Source: Darwinimomas sp963643215 | Lineage (GTDB): Bacteria; Bacillota; Clostridia; Lachnospirales; Lachnospiraceae | Assembly (NCBI GenBank): GCA_963643215.1 | Contig: CAVIJY010000118.1 | Location: forward strand, 1 to 9,463 | Length of the DNA: 9,463 bases | Reading direction: 5' to 3' | In this document: positions 1 through 7,318 of the stretch, in pieces | How the letters are laid out: the number at the start of each line of letters is the position of its first letter | Numbering within the stretch: the stretch's first letter is position 1 | Notes under the pieces: model-generated | Seen by the model: the letters and a program-made list of their open reading frames with translations, nothing else | The model's database searches: none | What the model was told of the DNA's origin: nothing | Program-made: the position numbers and the translations under genes

Positions 1-8
1 GAACAAAC

Positions 9-743
9 ATGTATTCAAAGCTAGAAATGAAGTTAGAGGGCGCATCGGATATCTCCAATCAGATGTCATCCACATTTCATGGGGCCCTGATGGAGCTGCT
101 GCCGGAGGAGTATGCGGAAAAACTCCATGAGTCCGGACTGCATCCGTATACACAGCATCTGGAGCGACGCGCAGACGGATGGTACTGGATAGTCAGCGCC
201 TTGAATGAGCAGGCGACAGCTGTCATCCTGCAGGACGCGCTGCTGCGACTGGACGAAATAGAGATCAAAAGACATGAGAAGCGTCTGGCGATAACACAGA
301 GAAAATATCACGAGCTGTCAGAAAAGGATCTGGCGCAGAGCTTTTATGAGCAGGACGGCAGCAGATATATATCTGTCAGATTTGTAACGCCGACTGCATT
401 TAAGCGGGACGGGCAGTATCTGAACTATCCTGATATTCGAAGCATATATCTTAATCTGATGAACAAATACGATGCCTGCAGCGAGCGCGACAGCCTGAGA
501 GATGAGGACACACTGGAGCAACTTGTGCGAAGCACGACACTGGCAAGATATCGGCTGCACAGCACCATATTCAGCCTGGAAGGGATACGGATCCCGTCAT
601 TTGCAGGTGAGCTGACGATGCGTATCGGAGGGACGAGGACGATGTGCAGCTTTGCGGGAATGCTTTTCAGATTCGGGGAGTATTCGGGGATAGGCATCAA
701 GACCTCGCTGGGAATGGGAGCTATCGAATTGCTCCAAAACTGA
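9..743 (+). CDS. cas6: Cas6 CRISPR-RNA endoribonuclease
   Basis: Cas6 cuts the long array transcript inside each repeat to release crRNAs with an 8-nt 5' tag, which are then loaded into the Csm complex. The 244-residue length is normal for the family. The N-terminal part has the family pattern 'FHGALMELL...LHESGLHPYTQHL' (residues 23-51) with histidines 24, 40, 45 and 50; His40 or His45 is the likely general acid/base. The middle has 'FVTPTAFKRDGQY' (125-137), and the C terminus has the glycine-rich RNA-binding loop GIGIKTSLGMG (227-237), a GxGxxxxxGxG pattern diagnostic of RAMP/Cas6 proteins. It is first in the run and 70 bp upstream of cas10. The ATG at 9 gives a full-length protein, but only 8 bases precede it, so an earlier start outside the window cannot be excluded. 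It ends in tandem stops TGA-TAG. Confidence 0.95.
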   Translation: MYSKLEMKLEGASDISNQMSSTFHGALMELLPEEYAEKLHESGLHPYTQHLERRADGWYWIVSALNEQATAVILQDALLRLDEIEIKRHEKRLAITQRKYHELSEKDLAQSFYEQDGSRYISVRFVTPTAFKRDGQYLNYPDIRSIYLNLMNKYDACSERDSLRDEDTLEQLVRSTTLARYRLHSTIFSLEGIRIPSFAGELTMRIGGTRTMCSFAGMLFRFGEYSGIGIKTSLGMGAIELLQN

Positions 744-813
744 TAGGGATGAATCGTGGATGCGGTCGGTATGAGTTCAGGGCGAGTCAGTATGGTATGA
801 GGAGCGGACAATA
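744..813 (+). other. cas6-cas10 intergenic gap with cas10 Shine-Dalgarno
   Basis: This 70-bp spacer is the largest gap between effector genes. It has no convincing promoter or terminator. GAGGAG at 799-804, 9 nt before the ATG at 814, is the cas10 ribosome-binding site. A 21-codon reading frame (ATG at 749) ends in TAA at 812-814, which overlaps the cas10 start as TAATG. Its own start has no properly spaced Shine-Dalgarno, so I do not call it a gene. Confidence 0.6.
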
Positions 814-3180
814 ATGGACGACAGACAGATAAAACTGGTCATAGGCAGTCTCCTGCATGACATCGGGAAGATTGCATATCGAGCCGGAGATGGGAGAAAC
901 CACAGTCAGAGCGGATATGATTTCCTGAAGGAGCATGCCATGCATCCGGATGATGAGATCCTGAACTGTGTGCGCTTTCATCACGGGGCGAAGTTGAAAG
1001 GTGCATCTATACCAGACGACTCCCTTGCCTATCTGACATATTTTGCGGACAATATATCCTCCGCTCTGGACCGGCGTGAGGCTATGGAGGCGGAGGACGG
1101 CTTTGACAAGACCGTGCCGCTGGACAGTGTCTTCAATCTTCTGAATCAGAATAACGGAAAATCACATTATGCGCATCATGTCTTAAATCCTGATGTCGCC
1201 ATTCCGTATCCCACACAGGACAATGTCGATATGGATGAATCCTTCTATACGGGGATATTGTCGCATATCGATGAAAACCTGAAGGGACTGGAGATCAGCG
1301 AGGAATATATCGGATCGCTTCTGTCAGTGCTTGAGGCAAACCTGTCATATATTCCGTCATCCACCAGCAGGAGAGAGCTGGCGGATATATCGCTTTACGA
1401 TCATGTAAAGCTGACGGCGGCTATCGCAGAATGTCTGTACCAATATTGCGTGGCAGAAGGCATCACCGACTACAAAAAGAGCTTTTTCTCAGGCGAGGAT
1501 GAAGCCAGACGGGCAGAAAAGGCATATCTTCTTTACTCGATGGATATGTCCGGCATCCAGAAGTTTATATATACCATCAGCAGTGAGGGAGCCTTAAAGG
1601 GACTTAGGGCGAGGAGCTTCTATCTTGAGATACTGATGGAGCATATCATAGACGAGCTGCTGATGAAGCTGCAATTATCGCGCGCATGTCTTATATATTC
1701 CGGAGGCGGGCATTGCTATCTGCTTCTGCCTCATACAGACCATGCCAGACAGACGGCAGAAGAACATTGCAGAGAGGTCAATCAATGGTTCATGCGGCAA
1801 TTCGGCATCGCGCTGTATATCGCAGGAGGATATGCTGTCTGCAGTGCGGATGATTTCTGCAACAAGCCGGAGGGCAGCTATCGTGAGCTGTTTATCAGCA
1901 TTTCCCGTATGATATCCGTCAAGAAGAGTCATCGCTACTGTGCAGAAGATATACTGCGTATGAATAATGCAGGCAGGAGCGGGACAAGGGAATGCAGGAT
2001 ATGCAGGAGAACTGATGATGAGCTTGATGACAAGGGGTGCTGCCGTATCTGCTCTGCGTTAAACCACCTGTCGGCGGAGATACTGCATGAGGACTATTTT
2101 ATCGTCATGACCGAGCCGTATGAACAGTCGTTGCCTTTGCCGTGCGGTCGCTATCTGACGGCAGGAGGTGAAAGAAAACTCAGGCAGATGATGGAAAGTG
2201 ATGCCTATGTGCGTAGCTATACTAAGAACAAGCTATGCACCGGAAAGCATGTGACTACAAAGCTCTGGGTAGGCAACCATCAGACGGGAGATACCTTTGA
2301 AGAATATGCAAAAAGCGCCAGAGGGATCGACCGATTGGCTGTACTGCGCGGAGATGTTGATGATCTGGGGCATGCTTTCGTGAACGGCTTTCAGAGAGAG
2401 CAGGAGGGCGGACGTTACGCTACGCTTTCCAGAACAGCAGCACTCTCCCGACAACTTTCACTGTTTTTCAAGCTTCATCTGAACCAGATTCTGGAGCACG
2501 GAGAAAGCAGCATCTTTTCGGACAGCGGCAGCAGGAAGCTATGTGTGGTTTATTCCGGCGGCGATGATGTGTTCCTCGTAGGGGCATGGAATGATGTCAT
2601 AGATGCGGCGCTGGATCTGAGAAATGCCTTTGAACGCTACACGCAGGGCACGCTTACGATATCCTGCGGTATCGGACTGTGCACCGACTCATATCCGATA
2701 AATCGCATGGCTGCGGAGACCGCGGAGCTGGAGGAGTATTCCAAAAGGCTCCCGGGCAAGGATGCGATCACCCTGTTTGATAAGGACGGACGGTATCCGT
2801 GGAATCAGTATAAAAAGGAGGTCCTGCAGGAGAAATATCAGGCAGTTTACAGCTATATGACCTGCACAAGGCAGCGGGGCAAGGCATTCCTGTATCATTT
2901 GCTGGAGTTGCTGCGTGATGCGGAGCATCCGTCGCAGGGGGGCACAGGCAAGCCTAGGTTTAATAGAGCAAGATTTGTCTATTATCTGTCACGGATGGAG
3001 CCGGAGACGAACCGCCGCCAGACAAGGGAAGAGCAGCAGTCGGAGATGGAGGCTTATCGTACATTTTCCGGAAAGATGTATGGCTGGTCATTGGACGCAG
3101 AGGACAGAAGGCAGCTGATAAGTGCGATCTATCTGTATGTATATCTGACGAGAGAAAAGGAAGGAGACCGTGAGGCATGA
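814..3180 (+). CDS. cas10: Cas10/Csm1, large subunit of the type III-A complex
   Basis: Cas10 is the signature subunit of type III interference. On binding target RNA it degrades ssDNA through its HD domain and makes cyclic oligoadenylates from ATP through its Palm domains. The 788-residue protein begins with an HD nuclease domain: LLHDIGK with His15-Asp16, and the His56-His57 pair further on. Next come a first Palm-like domain with DMSGIQ (244-249) and YSGGGH (295-300), and a four-cysteine zinc ribbon (C394/C397 and C410/C413). The second Palm has GDVDDLG (513-519) and the catalytic SGGDD (581-585). A helical C-terminal domain follows. Both active centres look intact. Its last four bases (ATGA) overlap the csm2 start, so the two are translationally coupled. 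GAGGAG 9 nt upstream supports the start. Family and subtype are certain; activity is inferred from motifs. Confidence 0.97.
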   Translation: MDDRQIKLVIGSLLHDIGKIAYRAGDGRNHSQSGYDFLKEHAMHPDDEILNCVRFHHGAKLKGASIPDDSLAYLTYFADNISSALDRREAMEAEDGFDKTVPLDSVFNLLNQNNGKSHYAHHVLNPDVAIPYPTQDNVDMDESFYTGILSHIDENLKGLEISEEYIGSLLSVLEANLSYIPSSTSRRELADISLYDHVKLTAAIAECLYQYCVAEGITDYKKSFFSGEDEARRAEKAYLLYSMDMSGIQKFIYTISSEGALKGLRARSFYLEILMEHIIDELLMKLQLSRACLIYSGGGHCYLLLPHTDHARQTAEEHCREVNQWFMRQFGIALYIAGGYAVCSADDFCNKPEGSYRELFISISRMISVKKSHRYCAEDILRMNNAGRSGTRECRICRRTDDELDDKGCCRICSALNHLSAEILHEDYFIVMTEPYEQSLPLPCGRYLTAGGERKLRQMMESDAYVRSYTKNKLCTGKHVTTKLWVGNHQTGDTFEEYAKSARGIDRLAVLRGDVDDLGHAFVNGFQREQEGGRYATLSRTAALSRQLSLFFKLHLNQILEHGESSIFSDSGSRKLCVVYSGGDDVFLVGAWNDVIDAALDLRNAFERYTQGTLTISCGIGLCTDSYPINRMAAETAELEEYSKRLPGKDAITLFDKDGRYPWNQYKKEVLQEKYQAVYSYMTCTRQRGKAFLYHLLELLRDAEHPSQGGTGKPRFNRARFVYYLSRMEPETNRRQTREEQQSEMEAYRTFSGKMYGWSLDAEDRRQLISAIYLYVYLTREKEGDREA

Positions 3181-3593
3181 CAAGAGAGTGCAGCATCAAT
3201 GAGTCCAATTATGTGGAGGTAGCGGAGGCAAAGATAAAGGAGCTTAAAAAAAACAACACCAAGCCTCAGTCCAACGGGCGGATAACGGTCAGTATCGTTT
3301 CCACATCCAAGATACGCGGGCTTCTTTCGATGGTATCGGATATATACAATGATGTATTGAATGAAACCGGGGAGCTGCTGAACTCCGATACTGTCGCTCG
3401 TATCAATTATATGAAGGTTCACTTCTACTATGAGGCGGGGCGCGAGAAGCTGGTTAAGGAATTTCTGGAGACAGCAGAGATATTTCCATTGATTGAGGCG
3501 ATCAGGGGGAAGAGAAGCGGGTTTATCCTGTTCAGCCGATATATGGAGGCTTTGGTTGCATTTCGTAAGTATTATGTGGGAAATGATGATTGA
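3177..3593 (+). CDS. csm2: Csm2, small subunit of the type III-A complex
   Basis: Csm2 is the small helical subunit (Cas11-like) that lines the inner filament of the Csm complex and helps hold the crRNA-target RNA duplex. The length of 138 residues is typical. Diagnostic segments are the SKIRGLLSMVSDIYNDV helix (44-60), 'INYMKVHFYYEAGRE' (76-90) and the C-terminal 'SRYMEALVAFRKYY' (120-133). No catalytic residues are expected. The start overlaps the cas10 stop (ATGA), with AAGGAG at 3161-3166 lying 10 nt upstream. The first 40 residues are poorly conserved in the family; here they contain a tract of eight A residues (3246-3253) coding for Lys-Lys. Confidence 0.93.
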   Translation: MTRECSINESNYVEVAEAKIKELKKNNTKPQSNGRITVSIVSTSKIRGLLSMVSDIYNDVLNETGELLNSDTVARINYMKVHFYYEAGREKLVKEFLETAEIFPLIEAIRGKRSGFILFSRYMEALVAFRKYYVGNDD

Positions 3594-3594
3594 G

Positions 3595-3599
3595 AGGAG
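3595..3599 (+). promoter_or_regulatory. csm3 ribosome-binding site (fixes the csm3 start)
   Basis: AGGAG lies immediately after the csm2 stop and 8 nt before the ATG at 3608. It argues for that ATG rather than the in-frame TTG at 3590, which overlaps the csm2 stop and has no Shine-Dalgarno of its own. Confidence 0.75.
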
Positions 3600-3607
3600 T
3601 GACGGTC

Positions 3608-4294
3608 ATGTTTGCTAAGATTGAGATAACGGGGATCCTTGAAGTTGTAACAGGTCTGCATATAGGAGGCAGCAGCGCCTTTGCGGCGATAGGAGCAGTG
3701 GACTCGCCGGTGATCAAGGATCAGATAAGCGCAGATCCGATCATACCCGGGAGCAGCCTGAAGGGCAAGCTGAGGACGCTTCTGGCAAAGAAGTACAATG
3801 AGACGGTCGCCTCCAGTCCGAATCAGGACGCGGAATGTATCACAAGCCTGTTCGGTACCGCAGCAGACGGAAGACCGAGACCGGGGCGGCTCTTGTTTAC
3901 GGATATGTATCTGACCGAGGAGAATAAGGAAAAGCTATCACGCCACAATATCTCTCATCCGGTCGAGGTAAAGTTTGAAAATTCCATCAATCGTGCTACT
4001 GCTGTGGCAAATCCCAGACAGATCGAGCGCGTGATCCGGGGCGCGCAGTTCAGGCTGAATCTGGTCTATGAGACGCCGGATCCCGAGTATACGCCGGATC
4101 CTGAGAGACAGATAGTGGAGGATTTCAGGCTCCTGTGTGACGGCCTCAGGATGATGCAATATGACTATCTGGGCGGCAGCGGATCAAGAGGCTACGGAAA
4201 AGTATGCTTTAAGGAGCTGTGTGCCGAGGCAGTGATCGGTGAAGTGGATGAAATGATAATGGATGAGTGCAACAGTCTTCTTGCAGCAGTCTGA
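3608..4294 (+). CDS. csm3: Csm3, backbone RAMP subunit and target-RNA nuclease
   Basis: Csm3 (Cas7 group) polymerises along the crRNA and cuts bound target RNA at 6-nt intervals. From the ATG at 3608 the protein has 228 residues. An in-frame TTG at 3590 would add six residues but would displace the family start and lacks a ribosome site. The catalytic aspartate known from characterised Csm3 proteins falls at Asp32, in 'GAVDSPVIKD' (29-38). Other hallmarks are LHIGG (17-21), IIPGSSLKGKLRTLLA (45-60), 'CITSLFGT' (77-84), 'PGRLLFTDMYL' (92-102), 'VKFENSINRATAVANPRQIE' (121-140) and the glycine-rich loop LGGSGSRGYGKV (188-199). It lies 14 bp after csm2 and 25 bp before csm4, inside the operon. 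Confidence 0.95.
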   Translation: MFAKIEITGILEVVTGLHIGGSSAFAAIGAVDSPVIKDQISADPIIPGSSLKGKLRTLLAKKYNETVASSPNQDAECITSLFGTAADGRPRPGRLLFTDMYLTEENKEKLSRHNISHPVEVKFENSINRATAVANPRQIERVIRGAQFRLNLVYETPDPEYTPDPERQIVEDFRLLCDGLRMMQYDYLGGSGSRGYGKVCFKELCAEAVIGEVDEMIMDECNSLLAAV

Positions 4295-4319
4295 GATAAT
4301 CATGGGATCGGGACGAGCT

Positions 4320-5231
4320 ATGAATTACAAGATATGCAAACTGGAATTTGATACTCCCGTGCACTTCGGCAGCGGAGCGCTGAGTGATGCGGGGAAGACC
4401 TTTTGTGCGGATACTCTGTTTTCGGCGCTGTATCTGGAGGCGATGAAATCAGGACAGGAGGAAGAGCTGCTGAGTGATGTAAGAGACGGCAGGCTCCTTT
4501 TCTCCGATGCATTCCCCTATATACACGAGGAGTACTATCTGCCCAAGCCGATGGTCTATATAGAACCCAAGGATGCCGGTGACTCTGTTCAAAAAAAGAA
4601 ATATAAAAAGCTGGAATATGTCCCTGTATCTGCGCTGCATACATATCTTCAGGGAGAAATGCCGGAGGACGGCTGGGGGCTTGACCGGCTCGGGCAGGCA
4701 AGCAGCCAGGTGATGACTGCTGTGAGAGGCGGAGAGGACGCTATGCCATATGTCGTAGGCAATTACAGATATGCAAAGGGATGCGGTCTGTACTGCATCA
4801 TGGCATATGAGAGCGAGGATGATCTTTATCTGGCGGAGGATCTGATGATGAGCCTTTCCTATACGGGTATCGGAGGGAAAAGATCCGGCGGCAAGGGGCA
4901 TTTCACCTTCAAGTACGGCAAGGGTACATCGGGGCTGGAAGACCTGCTGGGCAGAACAGCAGGCGGGACGAGCATACTGCTGTCGTCAGCACTTCCCAAA
5001 GAGGATGAGCTGGAGACGGCGCTGGACGGAAGCACGTATCTTCTCCAGAAAAGGTCGGGATTCATCCTGTCGGAGACCTATGCGCCGGAGCAGCGCAAGA
5101 AAAAGGATCTTTTCACTATGCAGGCGGGCTCTTGCTTTGTGCATAGATTTGAGGGTGATATCTATGATGTCTCGATGGGAGGAGCACATCCTGTTTACCG
5201 CTATGCGAAAGCCATCTTTGCGGAGATATAG
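4320..5231 (+). CDS. csm4: Csm4, crRNA 5'-tag-binding RAMP subunit
   Basis: Csm4 (Cas5 group) caps the foot of the Csm complex, grips the crRNA 5' tag and docks onto Cas10. I chose the ATG at 4320 (303 residues) because the protein then opens with MNYKICKLEFDTPVHFG, the usual family start. In-frame ATGs at 4263 and 4302 would add 19 or 6 residues with no family similarity, and the first would overlap csm3. Family features are 'TPVHFGSGAL' (12-21), 'FCADTLFSALYLEAM' (28-42), the glycine-rich loop YTGIGGKRSGGKG (181-193) and the C-terminal 'HPVYRYAKAIF' (290-300). The Shine-Dalgarno is weak (GGGA about 8 nt upstream), so translation may depend on ribosomes coming off csm3, whose stop is 25 bp away. 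It abuts csm5 with no gap. Confidence 0.93.
   Translation: MNYKICKLEFDTPVHFGSGALSDAGKTFCADTLFSALYLEAMKSGQEEELLSDVRDGRLLFSDAFPYIHEEYYLPKPMVYIEPKDAGDSVQKKKYKKLEYVPVSALHTYLQGEMPEDGWGLDRLGQASSQVMTAVRGGEDAMPYVVGNYRYAKGCGLYCIMAYESEDDLYLAEDLMMSLSYTGIGGKRSGGKGHFTFKYGKGTSGLEDLLGRTAGGTSILLSSALPKEDELETALDGSTYLLQKRSGFILSETYAPEQRKKKDLFTMQAGSCFVHRFEGDIYDVSMGGAHPVYRYAKAIFAEI
5222..5225 (+). promoter_or_regulatory. Probable csm5 ribosome-binding site
   Basis: GGAG inside the last codons of csm4 lies 6 nt before the GTG at 5232. For the alternative ATG at 5241, GGAG at 5234-5237 is only 3 nt away, which is too close for good initiation. This favours the GTG start. Confidence 0.5.
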
Positions 5232-6380
5232 GTGGAGAATATGAAGGATTATCTGCAGCATTACACAATGAAGCTGACGGCACTGGCACCGATCCACATA
5301 GGCAGCGGACGGATGATCGGCAAGAAAGAGTATATACAGCACGGGATAAGCGCGCCGGTGATGATCCCGGATCAGAGTCGGATGTTTCACGATATATGCC
5401 TGCTGCACAAGGAAAAAGCCTTTGAGGACTTTATGCTGAATAGCAGCAATCGAGGCTCGCTTGATGAATGGCTCACGCAGCAGCGAATCGATAAGACACG
5501 TGTCCAGAAGTGGATCAGCTATTCACTGGATGCGGGGGATGCATTCATCAGGACGAACGGAAGTGAATCCACTCCCAAGGGTATCCAGTGCTTCTACAAG
5601 GATGCATACGGAATGCCGTATATTCCGGGAAGCAGCCTCAAGGGGTTTATACGAACGGCGCTGCTGGTGCGTGAGGTGAAGCGGCGTCCTGAGAAGTATG
5701 GAAGATTGCTGCAGGAGCTGGAGGATGCCGCCCCGCGGGGAGGACAGAAACGCAACTATTTGGCGTCTCAGACAAAGAGAATTGAAACTCAGGCTTTTCA
5801 TACATTGGAACGACCGGAGACCAAGATGACTGATGCGGTGAACTCCGTGATGTCGGGTCTGATCGTTGGAGACAGCAGGGAAATACAGGTCTCGCAACTG
5901 GCTCTGTGCCAGAAGATAGACTACTCTCTGGGACACAAGGAGAAGCCGCTCCCCATCCTGAGGGAAGCGCTGAAGCCCGGCACAGAGGTCTTATTTGATC
6001 TGACGATCGACACGCAGGTGCTGCCGTACAGTATAGGAGATATCATGGAGGCACTTGATGCTTTTCAAAAAGACTGCTATGAATATTTTTACAGGAGATT
6101 CGGAAGAGGCAGGGACGCTGAGGGCATAGTATGGCTGGGCGGCGGCGCAGGTTTCCTGTCTAAGACGATCCTGTACAGTCTGTATGGAGAGGAGGCGGTG
6201 AAAATCACGGATCATGTATATCGCTCGACCATGAGTTCCCAAATATACAGGAATCATCATCATGAGGATGATATCGGTCTGGGTATAGCGCCGCATGTCT
6301 GCAAATGCACGAGATATCAGGGAAAGCTGTACGATATGGGCATGGGAAGGCTGGAGGTCGCGCAGGAGCCGGAAAGGTGA
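5232..6380 (+). CDS. csm5: Csm5, RAMP subunit at the crRNA 3' end
   Basis: Csm5 (Cas7-like) sits at the head of the type III-A complex, binds the 3' part of the crRNA and is needed for crRNA maturation, where it is reported to recruit host trimming nucleases. From the GTG at 5232 the protein has 382 residues; an ATG at 5241 would remove three and is the only serious alternative. Recognisable segments are 'LTALAPIHIGSGRMIGKKEY' (14-33), MPYIPGSSLKGFIRTALL (128-145), the glycine-rich WLGGGAGFLSKT (301-312) and near the C terminus 'IAPHVCKCTRY' (352-362). No nuclease active site is visible. The start codon follows the csm4 TAG directly, implying coupled translation. It is the last effector gene; the array begins 145 bp later. 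Confidence 0.94.
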   Translation: MENMKDYLQHYTMKLTALAPIHIGSGRMIGKKEYIQHGISAPVMIPDQSRMFHDICLLHKEKAFEDFMLNSSNRGSLDEWLTQQRIDKTRVQKWISYSLDAGDAFIRTNGSESTPKGIQCFYKDAYGMPYIPGSSLKGFIRTALLVREVKRRPEKYGRLLQELEDAAPRGGQKRNYLASQTKRIETQAFHTLERPETKMTDAVNSVMSGLIVGDSREIQVSQLALCQKIDYSLGHKEKPLPILREALKPGTEVLFDLTIDTQVLPYSIGDIMEALDAFQKDCYEYFYRRFGRGRDAEGIVWLGGGAGFLSKTILYSLYGEEAVKITDHVYRSTMSSQIYRNHHHEDDIGLGIAPHVCKCTRYQGKLYDMGMGRLEVAQEPER

Positions 6381-6382
6381 GA

Positions 6383-6529
6383 ATGATGAGATTTGCGCCG
6401 CAGCTTGATTTTACTGGCTTTCACGGGATTTTAGACTTTGAATACGGTATCGCCGGAGGCGGAGCGGCGTTTGCGCCGCAAAACGCCTCGGGAGGCACCG
6501 TAAACAGGGCACTTGCAGAGGCAGGATAG
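6383..6529 (+). CDS. Marginal 48-aa ORF spanning the leader
   Basis: An ATG-ATG start 2 bp after csm5, with GG(T)GA-type purines about 5 nt upstream, opens a 48-residue frame. It ends at TAG 6527-6529, inside the first CRISPR repeat. The product is rich in Gly and Ala, has 'FAPQ' twice 26 residues apart (from the 11-bp DNA repeat) and no transmembrane segment or recognised domain. It could be a short coupled peptide, the eroded end of a lost gene, or chance in GC-rich leader DNA. I consider chance or leader function most likely. Confidence 0.18.
   Translation: MMRFAPQLDFTGFHGILDFEYGIAGGGAAFAPQNASGGTVNRALAEAG
6392..6480 (+). repeat. 11-bp direct repeat in the leader (two copies)
   Basis: TTTGCGCCGCA occurs exactly at 6392-6402 and again at 6470-6480, 78 bp apart. 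The second copy overlaps the leader hairpin. Exact 11-mers this close in 145 bp are unlikely by chance. They could be binding sites for the Cas1-Cas2 integrase or a host factor, or traces of a local duplication. Confidence 0.6.
6466..6496 (+). other. Overlapping small hairpins in the leader
   Basis: GGCGTTT (6466-6472) pairs with AAACGCC (6481-6487). GC/GC extends the stem inside past one bulged A at 6480, leaving a 3-nt loop. Downstream, GCCT (6485-6488) can pair with AGGC (6493-6496) around a CGGG loop, sharing bases with the first stem so that the two are mutually exclusive. No T-run follows, so it is not an intrinsic terminator. Confidence 0.45.
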
Positions 6530-7071
6530 AGAAAGACATGATCCCCATAGGGGACGGAAACATTCATGTTTATATACCTATTCGTTTGAATGTATGCTAT
6601 AGAGAAAGACATGATCCCCATAGGGGACGGAAACCTTCTGCGGGATATAGTGGAAAATACATTGGCGGCATTGGATAGAGAAAGACATGATCCCCATAGG
6701 GGACGGAAACGTCTGATAGACCAGCCGTTCATCGTTCGACCGGACTGATAGAGAAAGACATGATCCCCATAGGGGACGGAAACAGTTATTCACTTGTATC
6801 ACTGTTCGGCAGTTTATAATAGAGAAAGACATGATCCCCATAGGGGACGGAAACAGGACAGCAAGAACCCGCAGCAGGGTTACAAATACAATAGAGAAAG
6901 ACATGATCCCCATAGGGGACGGAAACCGGACTCAACTGTGGGGAGTACGGAGAGGGCGAAGGATAGAGAAAGACATGATCCCCATAGGGGACGGAAACGC
7001 GGGGTTGACTGCGTTCATAACTGCGTCAATGCCCCATAGAGAAAGACATGATCCCCATAGGGGACGGAAAC

Positions 7072-7109
7072 AGCTCCAGCCATTGCCCGGTTAGTTCATA
7101 CAATGTCGC
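7072..7109 (-). other. Spacer 8: protospacer resembles a phage Gp157-like N terminus
   Basis: Read on the minus strand from 7109, the spacer encodes ATLYELTGQWLE without a stop. The LYELT...(Y/W)LE pattern resembles the opening residues of Siphovirus Gp157 family proteins as I remember them. A crRNA from this spacer would be antisense to such an mRNA close to its start. The match is short and recognised by eye only. Confidence 0.45.
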
Positions 7110-7286
7110 ATAGAGAAAGACATGATCCCCATAGGGGACGGAAACACTTGAGGCCTTTGACGATCCTCGCAAATTCCTCCCATAGAGAAAGACATGATCC
7201 CCATAGGGGACGGAAACTTTTTTGTCTCCGCACTTGATGAAAAAATAAAAATAGAGAAAGACATGATCCCCATAGGGGACGGAAAC

Positions 7287-7318
7287 TGTTTTTCATATTG
7301 TACCTCTTCTTTCTAATT
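7287..7318 (-). other. Spacer 11: antisense to a ribosome site and start codon
   Basis: The reverse complement holds AGAGG (7307-7303), a 6-nt gap and ATG (7296-7294) followed by AAA AAC, a textbook Firmicutes translation start. The crRNA would pair with the initiation region of the target mRNA. Confidence 0.65.

Larger units (their letters stand above)
6381..6525 (+). promoter_or_regulatory. Putative CRISPR leader, GC-rich
   Basis: This 145-bp stretch lies between the csm5 stop and the first intact repeat, at the end opposite the decayed repeats, so by polarity it is the leader. It should hold the array promoter and the signals for new-spacer insertion. It is about 56% GC (hand count), unlike typical AT-rich leaders. 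I see only a weak candidate -35 (TTGATT, 6405-6410) and no acceptable -10 about 17 nt downstream. Array transcription may therefore start upstream and read through the csm operon. It contains an 11-bp direct repeat and a hairpin, listed separately. Confidence 0.5.

Noticed and set aside
3246..3253. A8 tract in csm2 (and A7 at 4591-4597 in csm4) as programmed frameshift or phase-variation site
   Set aside because: Both genes are intact through the tract, with no alternative frame product of sensible length; Lys-Lys coding explains it.
3590..3607. TTG start for csm3
   Set aside because: It overlaps the csm2 stop and has no ribosome site; AGGAG is correctly placed for the ATG at 3608, which gives the family-typical N terminus and Asp32 position.
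4263..4319. Earlier ATG starts (4263, 4302) for csm4
   Set aside because: The extra residues have no similarity to Csm4, and the first overlaps csm3 by 32 bp; family homology begins at the ATG at 4320.
4150..6320. Antisense open frames over csm3-csm5 longer than 100 codons
   Set aside because: They lie fully inside well-recognised genes, have no ribosome sites or family features, and are shadows of the real frames.
6466..6496. Rho-independent terminator after csm5
   Set aside because: GC-rich hairpins are present but there is no following T-run; the operon may read into the array.
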